This document shows, piece by piece, positions 54,808-64,000 of a stretch of 64,000 nt of DNA. The notes under the pieces are model-generated. The model was not told the origin of the DNA. It ran no database searches and saw nothing but the letters and a program-made list of their open reading frames with translations. This DNA is from Leptothermofonsia sichuanensis E412 (GTDB lineage Bacteria; Cyanobacteriota; Cyanobacteriia; Leptolyngbyales; Leptolyngbyaceae): contig NZ_CP072600.1 in assembly GCF_019891175.1 (NCBI RefSeq), positions 3,782,001 through 3,846,000 on the forward strand, read 5' to 3'. Position 1 is the stretch's first letter. The number at the start of each line of letters is the position of its first letter. Position numbers and translations under genes: made by a program.

Positions 54808-57744
54808 TCAGCCTGATTGGGGCTGATTGATCGGAACTGGAAAGTGTTCCTGTAAAAATACCTCTGCTTCTGAGCGGTTTTGAATTTTACTATCCAGGGT
54901 GGCAGCGGTGAGAGTGTCGAGAATTTCACGGAAGCGGGGTCCTGGTTTATAACCCAGTGCCTTGAGATCATTACCGTCCAGTGGTGGCTTAACCGTAGAC
55001 CAGTGGGTGAGATATTGCCAGATTGTGTGCCGCAGCGATCGCCCGCTCCGAATGGCAATCAGAATCAGCAGCGTGGTGTCGTATCGCTGCAATAATTTCA
55101 CGACTTCGCTGGGGTGCTGGCAGTGGGGCAGGGTCCGGGTCACATCCTGTTGAGCCGACTCAAATTGCTGCATCCGTTCAATGCTATCTGCCGCCAGTTG
55201 AAGATTTTCAGCCACTGGCGCACGATGTTCTGGAGCCAGATAGGTCAGTAGCACTTCCAGAAGCAGCAGCCAGACGGGGAGTACTGGATAGCGGGTATTA
55301 GGTACCGGGTAGGGAGTACCGGAGATGAGGGATGGGCTATCGGAATGCTGTCCCCCGTCTCCTGTCCCTTTTACCCCGTCCCTCCTTTCTACCCGCTTCA
55401 CCCAACGTTCCACCAGACGTAGCTGCCGCCATAATTCTGGAGTCAGATCCAGCGTGGGGTGAATGCACTGGAGGGCACCCAGATCAGCCAGTTGTTGGAG
55501 GGCAGGTTTCCAGTAGCCGGACTGAAGGATGTGCTTGAGTTCTGCTTTCAGGCGGGTTTGAAGGGCAGGGGCAGAAATGCGGGATTTGGGGTCTTTGCGA
55601 TCCTGAATTTGCTGGTAAATGCCACTGGCGATCGCATGTCGGATGTAGCCTTCTGTCTGAGCATCAATCTGAAATCCTAACCGGACGGCAAAGCGAACTG
55701 CCCGGTAAATTCGGGTGGGATCTTCGATAAAGCTATTAGCATGTAAAACCCGAATTTGCCTGGACTGGAGGTCAAGCAAGCCACCAAAGAAGTCGAGAAT
55801 TTCTCCAGCACGCGGAGTGGTGAGGCGAATTGCCAGGGCGTTAATGGTGAAATCGCGCCGGTAGAGGTCTTGCCGGATAGAACTGGCTTCTACTTCAGGA
55901 TTCGCCGCCGGGTATGGATAAAACTCGGTGCGGGCAGTGGCAATGTCTACCCAGAGGGAATCCAGGACTGGATCATTGTGCCAGAGGAGGGCAGCCGTCT
56001 GGAATTTGCCGTGAATGTCCAGACGAGCCTGGGGGTAGAAGGACTGAAGCGATCGCGCCAGTTCAACCCCGGCCTCCGCATCCGCAGACTGATGAAAGCC
56101 ATCAACCACCAGATCAATGTCATCAATCATCAGGCTGGGAAGTGGGTTTGTCCCAACGCTGGCTATTCCCAACAACAAATCTCGAACAGCACCACCAACC
56201 AGATAAAGATGCCACCCCCGCTGTTCGGCATGGCGAGCTGCCGTGGTTAACACTTCCCAGAGTTCAGGCTTGAGGCATTGTTGTAAGGTTGTCAGGAGGG
56301 AGGCTGGGTGGCGGGGAATAGGAAACAGGGAATGGTTTTCCAGCCTGCTGCCTGCCGCCTGCCTGCCACCTGCCGCCGCCTGACTCCGGTCTTCTGACCC
56401 CTGACCTCCCACTTCCGGCTGGTGTAACTGCCTTAAAACGTCTGTCCGTGTCACAATTCCAACCAACTGTCCGTCAGCCAGGACTGGCAGACGCCCCACG
56501 TCATAGGTCACCATAATCGTTTCAATCTCTGGGAGCGGGGTTTCGGGGGTAATGGTTTTCAGGTTGGTTGTCATGTAGCCTTTGACGGGCGCATGGCTGA
56601 ACCCATGGTGCAGGGCAATGTCCAGATCTCGTCGGGAAATGACCCCAATCAATCGTCCATTCGCATCAACAACTGAAAGCCCGGAGTGCCCATAGCGCAG
56701 TAGAATCCGCTGAGCTTCATCGATCGTGGTTTCCGGGCGGATGGTCCGCACAGGGGAAGACATCAAGTCTCTGGCAAGGGGAGGATGGGGAATCTGTTCC
56801 TTGAATTGCGCCACCAATTGTTCCAGGGCTGGCTGAGGATTGACATCATGGAGATTGACCGAAGCCGCACGGGGATGCCCCCCGCCTCCCAGGGGTTTGA
56901 ACAGTTCGTTGAGGTCGGTTGATTCGATCCGCGATCGCCCAATCACCGTCAGCGTGTCACTTTCACTGTGAGAATCATGACGACAGGTCGTTCCCCGGCA
57001 GTAGTGTGCCCCCAGCAGTAAGGCATCGATCTCGGTTAAATCAGTCAGACGAGATGCCAGACTGGACAAACCGGGGATAAATTCATCCACCTCCAGCAGC
57101 ACCCAGGCGACAGTGTAACCGTGGACAGATTCGGTTTGCAGGTGATCGAGAGCCTCAGGCAGAAGCTCCTGGAGCCTGGGAGAAAGTCCAGGATCGATGT
57201 AATCGGCGATCGCCCGCAGGCTTGCTCCCTGCTCCATCAACCAGGCCAGTGCCCTGGCATCCCTTGCTGTGGTATGACCAAAGGTAAGTGATCCTGTATC
57301 GACATGAATTCCCAGCGCCATCACCGTTGCTTCCACTGGCGTTGGAGATATCCCCTGAGCCTGAAGTTGTTCCGTGATTAACGTGGTGGTAGACCCAATG
57401 GCTTCGATCTGTTTCCGGGTTGCCAGAATGTCTGACTCCCCATCATCTAAATGGTGGTCATAGACTGTAATCTCAACCCCAGGTAAATCAAGCCACTCTG
57501 CCGCTTTACCCAGGCGATCGCGCCGTTGCGTATCCACAACCCAAATGGAACGAATCTGGTCAGGGTTAACTGCCCGACGCTCAATCAAAGGATATTCATC
57601 TCGATGCAACGCCAGAAAGTCCCGCACCGCCGGATGCGCCCCTCCAGTCAGGACAATACGTGCCCCTGGACACAGCCGTGTTAGCCCAACCGCCGCTCCC
57701 AGGGTGTCAAAATCTGCCGTTGTGTGACAAAGGATAAGGTCCAT
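54808..57744 (-). CDS. DHH phosphoesterase - CBS pair - tRNA nucleotidyltransferase fusion
   Basis: 978 aa. Residues 1-310: DHH/DHHA1 phosphoesterase (DFDTLGAAVGL, VVDTQRRDR, VYDHHLDDGE, GGGGHPRAASV). Residues about 320-440: two CBS domains (RDLMSSPVRTIRPETTIDEA, KGYMTTNLKTITPETPL). Residues 490-960: class II CCA/poly(A) nucleotidyltransferase (YLVGGAVRDLLLG, DDIDLVVDG metal site, RRDFTINALAIRL, DPTRIYRAVRFA). In cyanobacteria such fusions supply the terminal A of tRNA CCA. A low-complexity hinge (about 440-475) joins the CBS pair to the transferase. Confidence 0.92.
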   Translation of the reverse strand: MDLILCHTTADFDTLGAAVGLTRLCPGARIVLTGGAHPAVRDFLALHRDEYPLIERRAVNPDQIRSIWVVDTQRRDRLGKAAEWLDLPGVEITVYDHHLDDGESDILATRKQIEAIGSTTTLITEQLQAQGISPTPVEATVMALGIHVDTGSLTFGHTTARDARALAWLMEQGASLRAIADYIDPGLSPRLQELLPEALDHLQTESVHGYTVAWVLLEVDEFIPGLSSLASRLTDLTEIDALLLGAHYCRGTTCRHDSHSESDTLTVIGRSRIESTDLNELFKPLGGGGHPRAASVNLHDVNPQPALEQLVAQFKEQIPHPPLARDLMSSPVRTIRPETTIDEAQRILLRYGHSGLSVVDANGRLIGVISRRDLDIALHHGFSHAPVKGYMTTNLKTITPETPLPEIETIMVTYDVGRLPVLADGQLVGIVTRTDVLRQLHQPEVGGQGSEDRSQAAAGGRQAAGSRLENHSLFPIPRHPASLLTTLQQCLKPELWEVLTTAARHAEQRGWHLYLVGGAVRDLLLGIASVGTNPLPSLMIDDIDLVVDGFHQSADAEAGVELARSLQSFYPQARLDIHGKFQTAALLWHNDPVLDSLWVDIATARTEFYPYPAANPEVEASSIRQDLYRRDFTINALAIRLTTPRAGEILDFFGGLLDLQSRQIRVLHANSFIEDPTRIYRAVRFAVRLGFQIDAQTEGYIRHAIASGIYQQIQDRKDPKSRISAPALQTRLKAELKHILQSGYWKPALQQLADLGALQCIHPTLDLTPELWRQLRLVERWVKRVERRDGVKGTGDGGQHSDSPSLISGTPYPVPNTRYPVLPVWLLLLEVLLTYLAPEHRAPVAENLQLAADSIERMQQFESAQQDVTRTLPHCQHPSEVVKLLQRYDTTLLILIAIRSGRSLRHTIWQYLTHWSTVKPPLDGNDLKALGYKPGPRFREILDTLTAATLDSKIQNRSEAEVFLQEHFPVPINQPQSG

Positions 57745-58125
57745 AGGGAGAGCAGAGGAGGAAGGGGAGAGGGGAAAGGAGGGAGAAGGAAAGACAAAGT
57801 GTGTCAGGAGTCCAGGAGGTTTTATTCTTCATCCTTCGCCCTTCATCCTACCCTCCGGGAACAGCAAGCCGCCCATCCTTCATCTTTTCACTCCTCACTC
57901 CACCCTGCGGGAACGCCAAAGGCGAACACTCCTCACTCCTCTTTTCTCACCCCTCACGCCTTCCCTCTCTCCCCCGCCCTGCTGTCTTAAGAACAAAAAA
58001 CTTAAATCCTTACCTCAGATGGGGACACTTTTCTGATAGCTTACTAGTCATGGGCTGATTAACATCACCTGAATTAATAACCCTAATTGTCCAGATCTTA
58101 TTGCCGCATCGGAGAAGCAAAAATT
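57745..58125. other. spacer between the nucleotidyltransferase and psbZ
   Basis: About 380 bp. C/T-rich with repeated TCACTCCTC and two GCGGGAAC/CCGGGAAC hairpin pieces; no gene. The psbZ promoter is expected near 58000-58100 (not resolved). Confidence 0.45.
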
Positions 58126-58314
58126 ATGACTATTGTGTTCCAGCTAGTTCTGGCTTTTTTTGTCATCCTATCCTTTATCCTGGTGGTTGCTGTTCCAGTT
58201 GCCCTGGCATCCCCGCAAAATTGGGATCAATCTAAACGGCTGATTCTATCGACTTCTGGCGTTTGGGCAGGGCTTGTGATTGTGCTAGGTGTGCTAAATT
58301 TCCTGGTCGCTTAG
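58126..58314 (+). CDS. psbZ: photosystem II protein PsbZ
   Basis: 62 aa, two membrane helices ([24 protein letters not shown] and [22 protein letters not shown]) with the conserved loop [12 protein letters not shown]. PsbZ lies at the PSII core-antenna boundary in the thylakoid. ATG 58126 gives the family length; an upstream in-frame ATG at 58087 would add 13 residues not found in PsbZ. It precedes ribH, a common cyanobacterial order. Confidence 0.96.
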   Translation: MTIVFQLVLAFFVILSFILVVAVPVALASPQNWDQSKRLILSTSGVWAGLVIVLGVLNFLVA

Positions 58315-58365
58315 GGCAACTAAAATCTGGTATTGCACCCCTGTAATCCATCCCCACACAATCCC

Positions 58366-58445
58366 GGCATTGCTGAATCTGGGGATCGAGAAGGTGCTGG
58401 ATGCTTGAAACTTCATTTCAATTCATCCCGCTTTTCAGCAACGCC
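58366..58445. repeat. MITE-like repeat family 2, copy 3
   Basis: 80 bp, GGCATTGCTGAATC to TTTTCAGCAACGCC, same orientation as 26859-26937. Lies between psbZ and ribH. Confidence 0.8.
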
Positions 58446-58457
58446 CACAACCCCTGA

Positions 58458-58554
58458 TATGGCGTTTTTTGAATCCTGTGAGGTCCATGGATAGCCCTGG
58501 AACCCCTGAGTTCAGCAAGAGGAGATGCACCTCACCCAGAAAGGAAACGCTATA
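58458..58554. repeat. MITE-like repeat family 4
   Basis: 97 bp with ends TATGGCGTTTTTT and GGAAACGCTATA. Its CCTCACCCAGAAAGGAAA end recurs in reverse near 27150-27168. The remaining spacer to ribH (58555-58825) shows no gene. Confidence 0.65.
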
Positions 58555-58825
58555 AGATGATCGTAAATCCTGTCAGTGAAAGAGTCATCCAGTAGAACCT
58601 GGCATAAGTCACCCTGTTATTTCTAGTGGTTCGTCAACCTTGAAATTGTGAGTCTGGGATGAGGGAGAAGTTATTATTTTGGGATTTTCAACCCACAAAG
58701 TAATTGTTGACAGACCCCTGGCTTCTGGTACTTCACCTCTGGAATCTTAGAACAGGTTTCTGGACTTATGCTGTGAAGCTGGTGATTTTTTGAGCGGATG
58801 GTGGGGAATTTTTATTCAGGCAATA

Positions 58826-59407
58826 ATGGCAGTTTTTGAAGGAACGTTCACTCAAGCAGACCAATTTCGGTTTGCGATCGTCATTGGTCGGTTTAATGAC
58901 CTGGTCACAGGCAAGCTTCTGGAAGGGTGTCAGGATTGCTTGAAGCGCCACGGGATTGATGTTAATCCTGAAGGTACCCAGGTTGACTATGCCTGGGTAC
59001 CTGGTAGCTTTGAAGTGCCACTGGTTGCCCGGCAACTCGCCCTGACGAACCGATACGATGCCATCATCTGCTTGGGGGCAGTAATTCGGGGTCAAACTCC
59101 CCATTTTGACTATGTGGCGGCAGAAGTGTCGAAGGGTATTGCAGCGGCGGGTTTCCAGACCGGGGTGCCGGTCATTTTTGGCATTTTGACCACGGATACC
59201 ATGCAGCAGGCATTGGAGCGGGCTGGTATCAAGAGTAATCTGGGTTGGAATTACGCTATGAGTGCGCTGGAAATGGCGAGTCTGATGCGTCAAGTTAAGA
59301 ATTTGAGTGGGGCAGACAATTACGGAAACAATTTGAGTGGAACCACCACACCCACCCTGCCTGCATCCCTAAGAAGTGCTGCCACCTCTGAGCCATCTGC
59401 TGAATAG
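58826..59407 (+). CDS. ribH: 6,7-dimethyl-8-ribityllumazine synthase
   Basis: 193 aa from ATG 58826 (MAVFEGTF); an in-frame ATG at 58790 adds a non-conserved leader. Penultimate step of riboflavin synthesis. Motifs: [72 protein letters not shown]. The tail after residue 165 (Ser/Thr-rich) is longer than usual and probably disordered. Confidence 0.96.
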   Translation: MAVFEGTFTQADQFRFAIVIGRFNDLVTGKLLEGCQDCLKRHGIDVNPEGTQVDYAWVPGSFEVPLVARQLALTNRYDAIICLGAVIRGQTPHFDYVAAEVSKGIAAAGFQTGVPVIFGILTTDTMQQALERAGIKSNLGWNYAMSALEMASLMRQVKNLSGADNYGNNLSGTTTPTLPASLRSAATSEPSAE

Positions 59408-59504
59408 CCAGAATCAGCAACGCCAAGGGACGAAGCAGGGGGCAGAGAGAAGGCTGACCTCCATCAGGCGATCGCCCGGCTGCTTCGTCCTGACTGAAGG
59501 GATC

Positions 59505-62500
59505 TCAGATCCTGGTGAAGTTGATCTGGCTGATGTCATCAATTCTGACACCTGCCAGATATGCCAGATCCTCTCCAGTGGCAGTCACTCGGATTAAAGT
59601 ACCGCCCAGGAATCGACGGATGCTCAAATCCGAAACACTCAATCCTCCTTTGAGGACAAGGGTGGTTCGGTTCAGCCGGAAGTTGAAGAGGGTATCGGTC
59701 CCATTCCCCTGTGCCAGAACAACGGTGTTATTACCGCTTCCCAGCCAGATGATGTCATTTCCGGTACCGGCATCAATGGAGTTGTTGCCAGACCCTGTGT
59801 AGATGGTATCGTTACCATTGCCGCCCAAAATCAGGTTGTTGCCATCACCGGCAAAGATGGTGTCATTTCCATCCCCACCATAGATCACATCATTTCCAGA
59901 ACCGGTTCTGATGATGTCATTGCCAGCTCCACCGTAGATCAGGTTATTACCGTCACCAGCTTCTATAACATCATTGCCATTCCCTCCGTTCACAATGTCA
60001 TTGCCGGAGCCACTCTGGAGCAGATCGTTGCCATCTCCACCATAGAGGTTGTTATTGCCTGCACCAGCCAGGATGATGTCATTGCCTGCCAGTCCGTAGA
60101 AAATTTCGCCAGCAGTTCCACCCCTGAGCACATCATTGCGGTCTGTTCCTGTGATGACAGGTTTGAAACCCTGCCCACTTTGGGTTGTAATTCCGTAGAA
60201 AGTTGTGGTTTTACTGACCTCGTTGTTGACAATCAGCAGAGGTTGACCTGTAGGACTATTTTCAGACGAAACAAAGGTTAGCCCTTCAGGGGCAATATCT
60301 CCAGGGGTAAGGGCATATTGCACAAAGGTGGGACTGGTGGGATTGGAGACATCAAATACCATGACGCCACCCGTGCGCTCCAGTCCAATAAAGGCATAGG
60401 TACGCCCGTCGATCACACCAACAGCAACCCCTTCCGGTTCCGGTCCTTTGTTATCACTGCGGGTGTCAAAGCTGGCAGGGGTACCATCGGAGTTAAACTG
60501 AGCTGGAACAAGCGCGGCAGTTAATTGCTCCAGCCGATCGCCACTGTCATAAACCAGATTTCCTTGAGAGGTCCAGATGGAAAAAGAGCGGGCACCAAAG
60601 GCATAGATTTGATCAAAATCGCTGTCGCCGTCCCGGTCACCCAGGGTAGTTGTAACAGTTAAACGACCGAGGGCAGCATTGTTTTTCAGGGCAGAGCCAT
60701 TGGGGAAAGCGGCTGGATCCAATCGATAATTATTACTGCCCACCCGGATTTCTTCACTGAAACCTGTGTAGTCACGGGCATCTCCTTCATTCGCGGTAAT
60801 CAAATAAGTTTGACCGTTGATGGTGAAGGAAGCGATCGCATCCGGCTGGTACATGCCAAATACGGGCCAGGGTTGGATATTAATGCGACCTGTGTTGTTG
60901 GGACCGTCGCGATCGCTGGCATCCAACCCATTGTTTTGCAGAGTAATCAACCCCAAGACTGATTTTTCTGGATCGGGGTCGGGCGTGAACGTGCCGGTGG
61001 TTGGATCGATGGTAATTCCGGCAACGGTGAAGTCGTTATCATTCAGTACCGCGATCGTATTGCGGTCAATCAGGGTCAGTCCCTCCACCTTTTCGACCGT
61101 GTTGTAACCAGCAGTTGCCAGATCCACATGCAAGGTCTTGAGAATGGGAGTCACCCCGGCGGCAGCCAGTTCTGCTCGCGTCATCTGATCCACACTCTTG
61201 CCATTGATCAGGTTGGGCAGAGTGGAAATATCCGTCGCCCCCTGCAAGCTAAAGCGGTAGACTTTCTTCTGAATCTGGGCCAGCGGATCACTATCAATCG
61301 CGTCATCGTCGCGCTCCACTACCAGAAATTCCCCATTGCCAATGGCAACAGCATCCCCAATTTTGTCGGCTCGTGTGTCAGTGGCACTGACGGCTGGGGG
61401 ATTATCCATAATGTAAAGGAACTGGCGCGTTGCCCGGGTCACCGGGTCAAACTCGACAATCCGGATATTCTGTAAGCCATTCAGGACAGCGTTACTGAGT
61501 GTGTCCGGGTTACGGATTGGGCTTTGAACAAAGGCATAGACCTTCCCATCCTGGTAGGCCACGGCTTCAAACCCCCGGTTTTGCCGGCGCTGAGCCAGCA
61601 CTGCGGGCAATACTTCAGTGCCAAAGGTTCCTGCCGGTTCACCCGCCGCTGCTGCTGTGCCAATCGGCACAAACCGTTCAATCAGCACACCCTGAGCATC
61701 AAACTGATAAATGGCTGGACGGTACTCATCCACCATCCAGAAGCTGCCATCGGGAGCCACAACAATCCCCTCCAGATCTGCCCCTAAGGGATCCCGCCGC
61801 AGAACATTGCCAGACAGGTCCACTGGTACTTCATCGTTGTAAGGCTGGTTGGTATTGGAACTGAGGGCTGTATTGGGTAGACCGGAGAGGAACACACCTG
61901 GAGCCGATTGCAGTTGAATTCGTTCAGTGATGGTGATCTGTCCAGTGGTCCGGTTCAGCTCAAACCGGACCAGTTCTGGCACAAAATCGGGTAACAGGAA
62001 GGGACGGTTAATGCCCGCAGGTTCGCCATTGGGGCCGCGATCGGTATGGGTGATGAACTTGAGGTTGCCGTTGTCTGCATAGCCTTCAAAGTGCAATCCG
62101 GAGAAGCCGCCGAGGGGAATCGATTGACCTGCCGGGGTGGTGCCTAATGTCGGGACATTGGTGAACTCATAGGTTTCCAGTCCCAGCACCGTTGGCTGAT
62201 TATGGTTTTTGAAACCCAGGGCTTTCAGATCGGTGATGGTGGCAGTGGGAATATCGAGGATGGCGATCGCGTTATTTTCCTGAAGCGTAATCCAGGCCGT
62301 CCGGGAATCACTGGAAACCGTGATGTATTCCGGTTCTAAGTCCTGGGCAACGGTGGCATTGAGACCAAAAATTCGGATTCCCTGGGCAATCAACTCCTCT
62401 TTCCGATTATTAAAGGCTCTGAAATCAGCCGTTCTGACCGTTGCCTGAAACACCCCATTGGACAGGTCAATAATACTGACAGAACCCTCCGGATCAACCG

Positions 62501-62906
62501 AGTCGGGCCGGTTGTAACTGTTGGGTTCCCCCTCATTGGCAACCAGCACTTTAGTGCCATCCGGTGTAAAGGTCAGCATATCTGGCAGAGCACCGACCGT
62601 TACCGTATTCAACAGGTTGCCATCCACATCGTAGAAGGCAACACTGCCGGGAGCCTGCTTGTTGGCATTTTCCAGCGCCACTGCCACAACGCCATTGTTG
62701 ATGGCAACGCTATTGGCCGTACCAATGGCAGAGGTATCCAGCGATCGAAACAACCGGGGATTGGCTGGATTACTGGTATCCAAAATATCCAGAAACTGAG
62801 TACCGGAGACAATAAACGTGCGTTGTGTCAGTGGGTCAAAAGCGGAAATCTCGGAACCTGTTGTTGGAGATGCATAGGTTCCAAGGGAAGTCAGGGTGAT
62901 GGCCAT
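59505..62906 (-). CDS. phytase/esterase-like beta-propeller protein with RTX repeats
   Basis: 1133 aa. Residues 1-240 and 650-930 form the two halves of a choice-of-anchor-I-like propeller (DMLTFTPDGTKVLVANEGEP; YLITANEGDARDY; VMVFDVSNP). An esterase-like phytase segment is inserted at about 255-620 (LHFEGYADNG, THTDRGPNGEP, PDGSFWMVDEY). Residues 955-1085 hold ten or more GGxGxD-type calcium-binding nonapeptides (GNDIILAGAGNNNLYGGDGND). No N-terminal signal peptide: RTX proteins leave by type I secretion, and the C-terminal 50 residues are the likely signal. Possibly a phosphate-scavenging enzyme. Confidence 0.85.
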   Translation of the reverse strand: MAITLTSLGTYASPTTGSEISAFDPLTQRTFIVSGTQFLDILDTSNPANPRLFRSLDTSAIGTANSVAINNGVVAVALENANKQAPGSVAFYDVDGNLLNTVTVGALPDMLTFTPDGTKVLVANEGEPNSYNRPDSVDPEGSVSIIDLSNGVFQATVRTADFRAFNNRKEELIAQGIRIFGLNATVAQDLEPEYITVSSDSRTAWITLQENNAIAILDIPTATITDLKALGFKNHNQPTVLGLETYEFTNVPTLGTTPAGQSIPLGGFSGLHFEGYADNGNLKFITHTDRGPNGEPAGINRPFLLPDFVPELVRFELNRTTGQITITERIQLQSAPGVFLSGLPNTALSSNTNQPYNDEVPVDLSGNVLRRDPLGADLEGIVVAPDGSFWMVDEYRPAIYQFDAQGVLIERFVPIGTAAAAGEPAGTFGTEVLPAVLAQRRQNRGFEAVAYQDGKVYAFVQSPIRNPDTLSNAVLNGLQNIRIVEFDPVTRATRQFLYIMDNPPAVSATDTRADKIGDAVAIGNGEFLVVERDDDAIDSDPLAQIQKKVYRFSLQGATDISTLPNLINGKSVDQMTRAELAAAGVTPILKTLHVDLATAGYNTVEKVEGLTLIDRNTIAVLNDNDFTVAGITIDPTTGTFTPDPDPEKSVLGLITLQNNGLDASDRDGPNNTGRINIQPWPVFGMYQPDAIASFTINGQTYLITANEGDARDYTGFSEEIRVGSNNYRLDPAAFPNGSALKNNAALGRLTVTTTLGDRDGDSDFDQIYAFGARSFSIWTSQGNLVYDSGDRLEQLTAALVPAQFNSDGTPASFDTRSDNKGPEPEGVAVGVIDGRTYAFIGLERTGGVMVFDVSNPTSPTFVQYALTPGDIAPEGLTFVSSENSPTGQPLLIVNNEVSKTTTFYGITTQSGQGFKPVITGTDRNDVLRGGTAGEIFYGLAGNDIILAGAGNNNLYGGDGNDLLQSGSGNDIVNGGNGNDVIEAGDGNNLIYGGAGNDIIRTGSGNDVIYGGDGNDTIFAGDGNNLILGGNGNDTIYTGSGNNSIDAGTGNDIIWLGSGNNTVVLAQGNGTDTLFNFRLNRTTLVLKGGLSVSDLSIRRFLGGTLIRVTATGEDLAYLAGVRIDDISQINFTRI

Positions 62907-63126
62907 CGGAGTCTCCTTGGGGAAGTGTCAATTTTTTCGCAGGGAAAAGTAGCGAACTGTCAGAAAGCCCGCGCTATAGCTGTGGAACCAATCCACGCAA
63001 AGTTGCAAGTGAAAATACCGATACTATTTATACTTGGGTATTGATCTCGACTGGTGAATCTTCACAAGATCTTGATATTTTTATTTAACTGTATATTAAT
63101 CGCGGCTTAATTCCCTGTTAAAGTCC
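62907..63126. other. spacer with probable promoter of the RTX gene
   Basis: 220 bp, AT-rich near 63020-63110; no gene found on either strand. Confidence 0.4.
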
Positions 63127-64000
63127 TCAGTTCCCCGGGTTGATGATCTGGGTCTCCGAGAGTTTCCAGCGATCGCCAACCTTCTCCATGACATAGCGGA
63201 TCTGGCGTTTGCTGCCCTGCTCAGTTGGGCTTTGCCTGCCATTGAAATAGAGGGTCATGTCCTCAATTTCCTCTGCTTCGCAAACCATTTGATTACCGCT
63301 GACACGAACAATCTCAAAATCATCAATCTGAGATTTGTGGTACTTGTGGTAGCCATTGTTAAGCTTCAGCCATTCCACCAGCAGCCGCGATTGCTCCAGC
63401 CGAATCCCGGTAGTCAGTTCCTCCAATCGTTGAAGATTAAAAGGCGGCGCAAAAATCTCCGGCTTTGCCTGCATCCACTCTTCCATCAGATTTCTGGCGA
63501 TTTTTTCCAGAGCCGCCCGTTGGGGGGCTGATATCGCCTCAGACTGCTTAATCTCTACCAGCAACGACTTTGCCGATCTGCCCGCCCATGCCGCCTGATT
63601 AATGCGTGTCCTCAAAAAGCTGACCTGTTCTTCCAAAATACCCTGGTACTGACTGGGCAGGTTTGCCAGCCGACTATTTTTTTCAACCAATGCCCGATTC
63701 TGGCGGGAAAGCCTGTCTGCCAGTTGCCATTGGGTAAAAGCCGTGGCTGCGGCTGCCATCGCCAGCAGGGCAAACACACCAATGCCGGTTGTAAACAGTC
63801 GTTGCCGCCTCATTTCGGCTTTCTGATGAGCCGTTTCAAACTTGCGACTGGCTGCAATGTATTGTTGCTGAAGTGAGGTAGGCTGTGGGTCTTTGCCAGA
63901 ACTCTGTCCCAGCCAGTCTTCCGCCTCTTCCAGATCCGTGCCCCGCAATAAGAAACTCTCGTTGCAGGCTTTCCTCTCCCATTCGATCGCCCGAACCAGC
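63127..64000 (-). CDS. C-terminal part of a large STAND-ATPase-like membrane protein (5' end outside window)
   Basis: Open frame enters from the window edge with LVRAIEWERKACNESFLLRG, then TDLEEAEDWL and PTSLQQQYIAAS. This segment follows the nSTAND1 NTPase module in many cyanobacterial caspase/TIR-STAND proteins. Next come one membrane helix (LFTTGIGVFALLAMAAAATAFTQW), a coiled coil (RQNRALVEKNSRLANL), a helical domain and an ARC6/IMS-like C-terminal domain (EAEEIEDMTLYF, QIRYVMEKVGDRWKLSETQII). 291 residues visible; the N-terminal domain is unknown. Confidence 0.6.
   Translation of the reverse strand, partial: LVRAIEWERKACNESFLLRGTDLEEAEDWLGQSSGKDPQPTSLQQQYIAASRKFETAHQKAEMRRQRLFTTGIGVFALLAMAAAATAFTQWQLADRLSRQNRALVEKNSRLANLPSQYQGILEEQVSFLRTRINQAAWAGRSAKSLLVEIKQSEAISAPQRAALEKIARNLMEEWMQAKPEIFAPPFNLQRLEELTTGIRLEQSRLLVEWLKLNNGYHKYHKSQIDDFEIVRVSGNQMVCEAEEIEDMTLYFNGRQSPTEQGSKRQIRYVMEKVGDRWKLSETQIINPGN

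Overview
The window is a piece of a cyanobacterial chromosome. The evidence is the frequent HIP1 octamer GCGATCGC, psbZ next to ribH, a thylakoid-lineage small protein (DUF6825-like), an ABC1/UbiB kinase, a GAF/PAS adenylate cyclase and a standalone GvpL/GvpF gene. A filamentous Leptolyngbya-like organism is plausible, but the sequence alone does not settle the genus.

Layout. 1-3787: the end of recN and a large adenylate cyclase. 3795-26824: an accessory island crowded with insertion sequences (IS1 x3; three different IS630-type elements; IS66; an IS21 remnant). 27337-41609: ordinary chromosome (TPR/glycosyltransferase/FkbM fusion, yifB, alaS, pgi, tRNA-Leu, GvpL/F, gatA). 41962-49147: a second disturbed zone with a decaying NitT/TauT-type ABC transporter, two more IS630 copies, a lone integron cassette and a nickel-exporter remnant. 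49901-64000: core genes (PP2C phosphatase, ABC1 kinase, Ser/Thr kinase, DHH-CBS-tRNA nucleotidyltransferase, psbZ, ribH, an RTX phytase/esterase-like protein, and the end of a STAND-like protein).

The main discovery is a chromosomal integron. An intact integron-type integrase (25853-26824, plus strand) is divergent from an array of small genes on the minus strand. Between them lie an attI-like core, a TATAAT box and four 40-bp-spaced palindromic repeats. Three attC sites (24458-24544, 22668-22753, 20908-20994) show the integron signature: RYYYAAC/GTTRRRY-type ends, an imperfect inverted repeat built on AGCGG/CCGCT, and an unpaired G in one arm. Cassette cargo is toxin-antitoxin modules (BrnT/BrnA, DUF433/DUF5615), an M48-like membrane protease and unknown proteins. 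An HNH nuclease followed by a small gene and a retropepsin-like protease continues the same strand. The last 20 codons of a second, diverged integrase survive at 3795-3857 at the other edge of the island, and an orphan attC with an antitoxin remnant sits 20 kb away at 47371-47645.

Many accessory genes are broken by IS elements at sites that can be closed exactly on paper: the DUF262/DUF1524 gene, the DUF5919-like gene, the HNH nuclease, the aspartic protease pair (where two inverted IS630 copies have also flipped the 237 bp between them) and the ABC permease. Several families of 70-97 bp palindromic MITE-like repeats are scattered through the spacers, one of them inserted in frame inside a coding gene.
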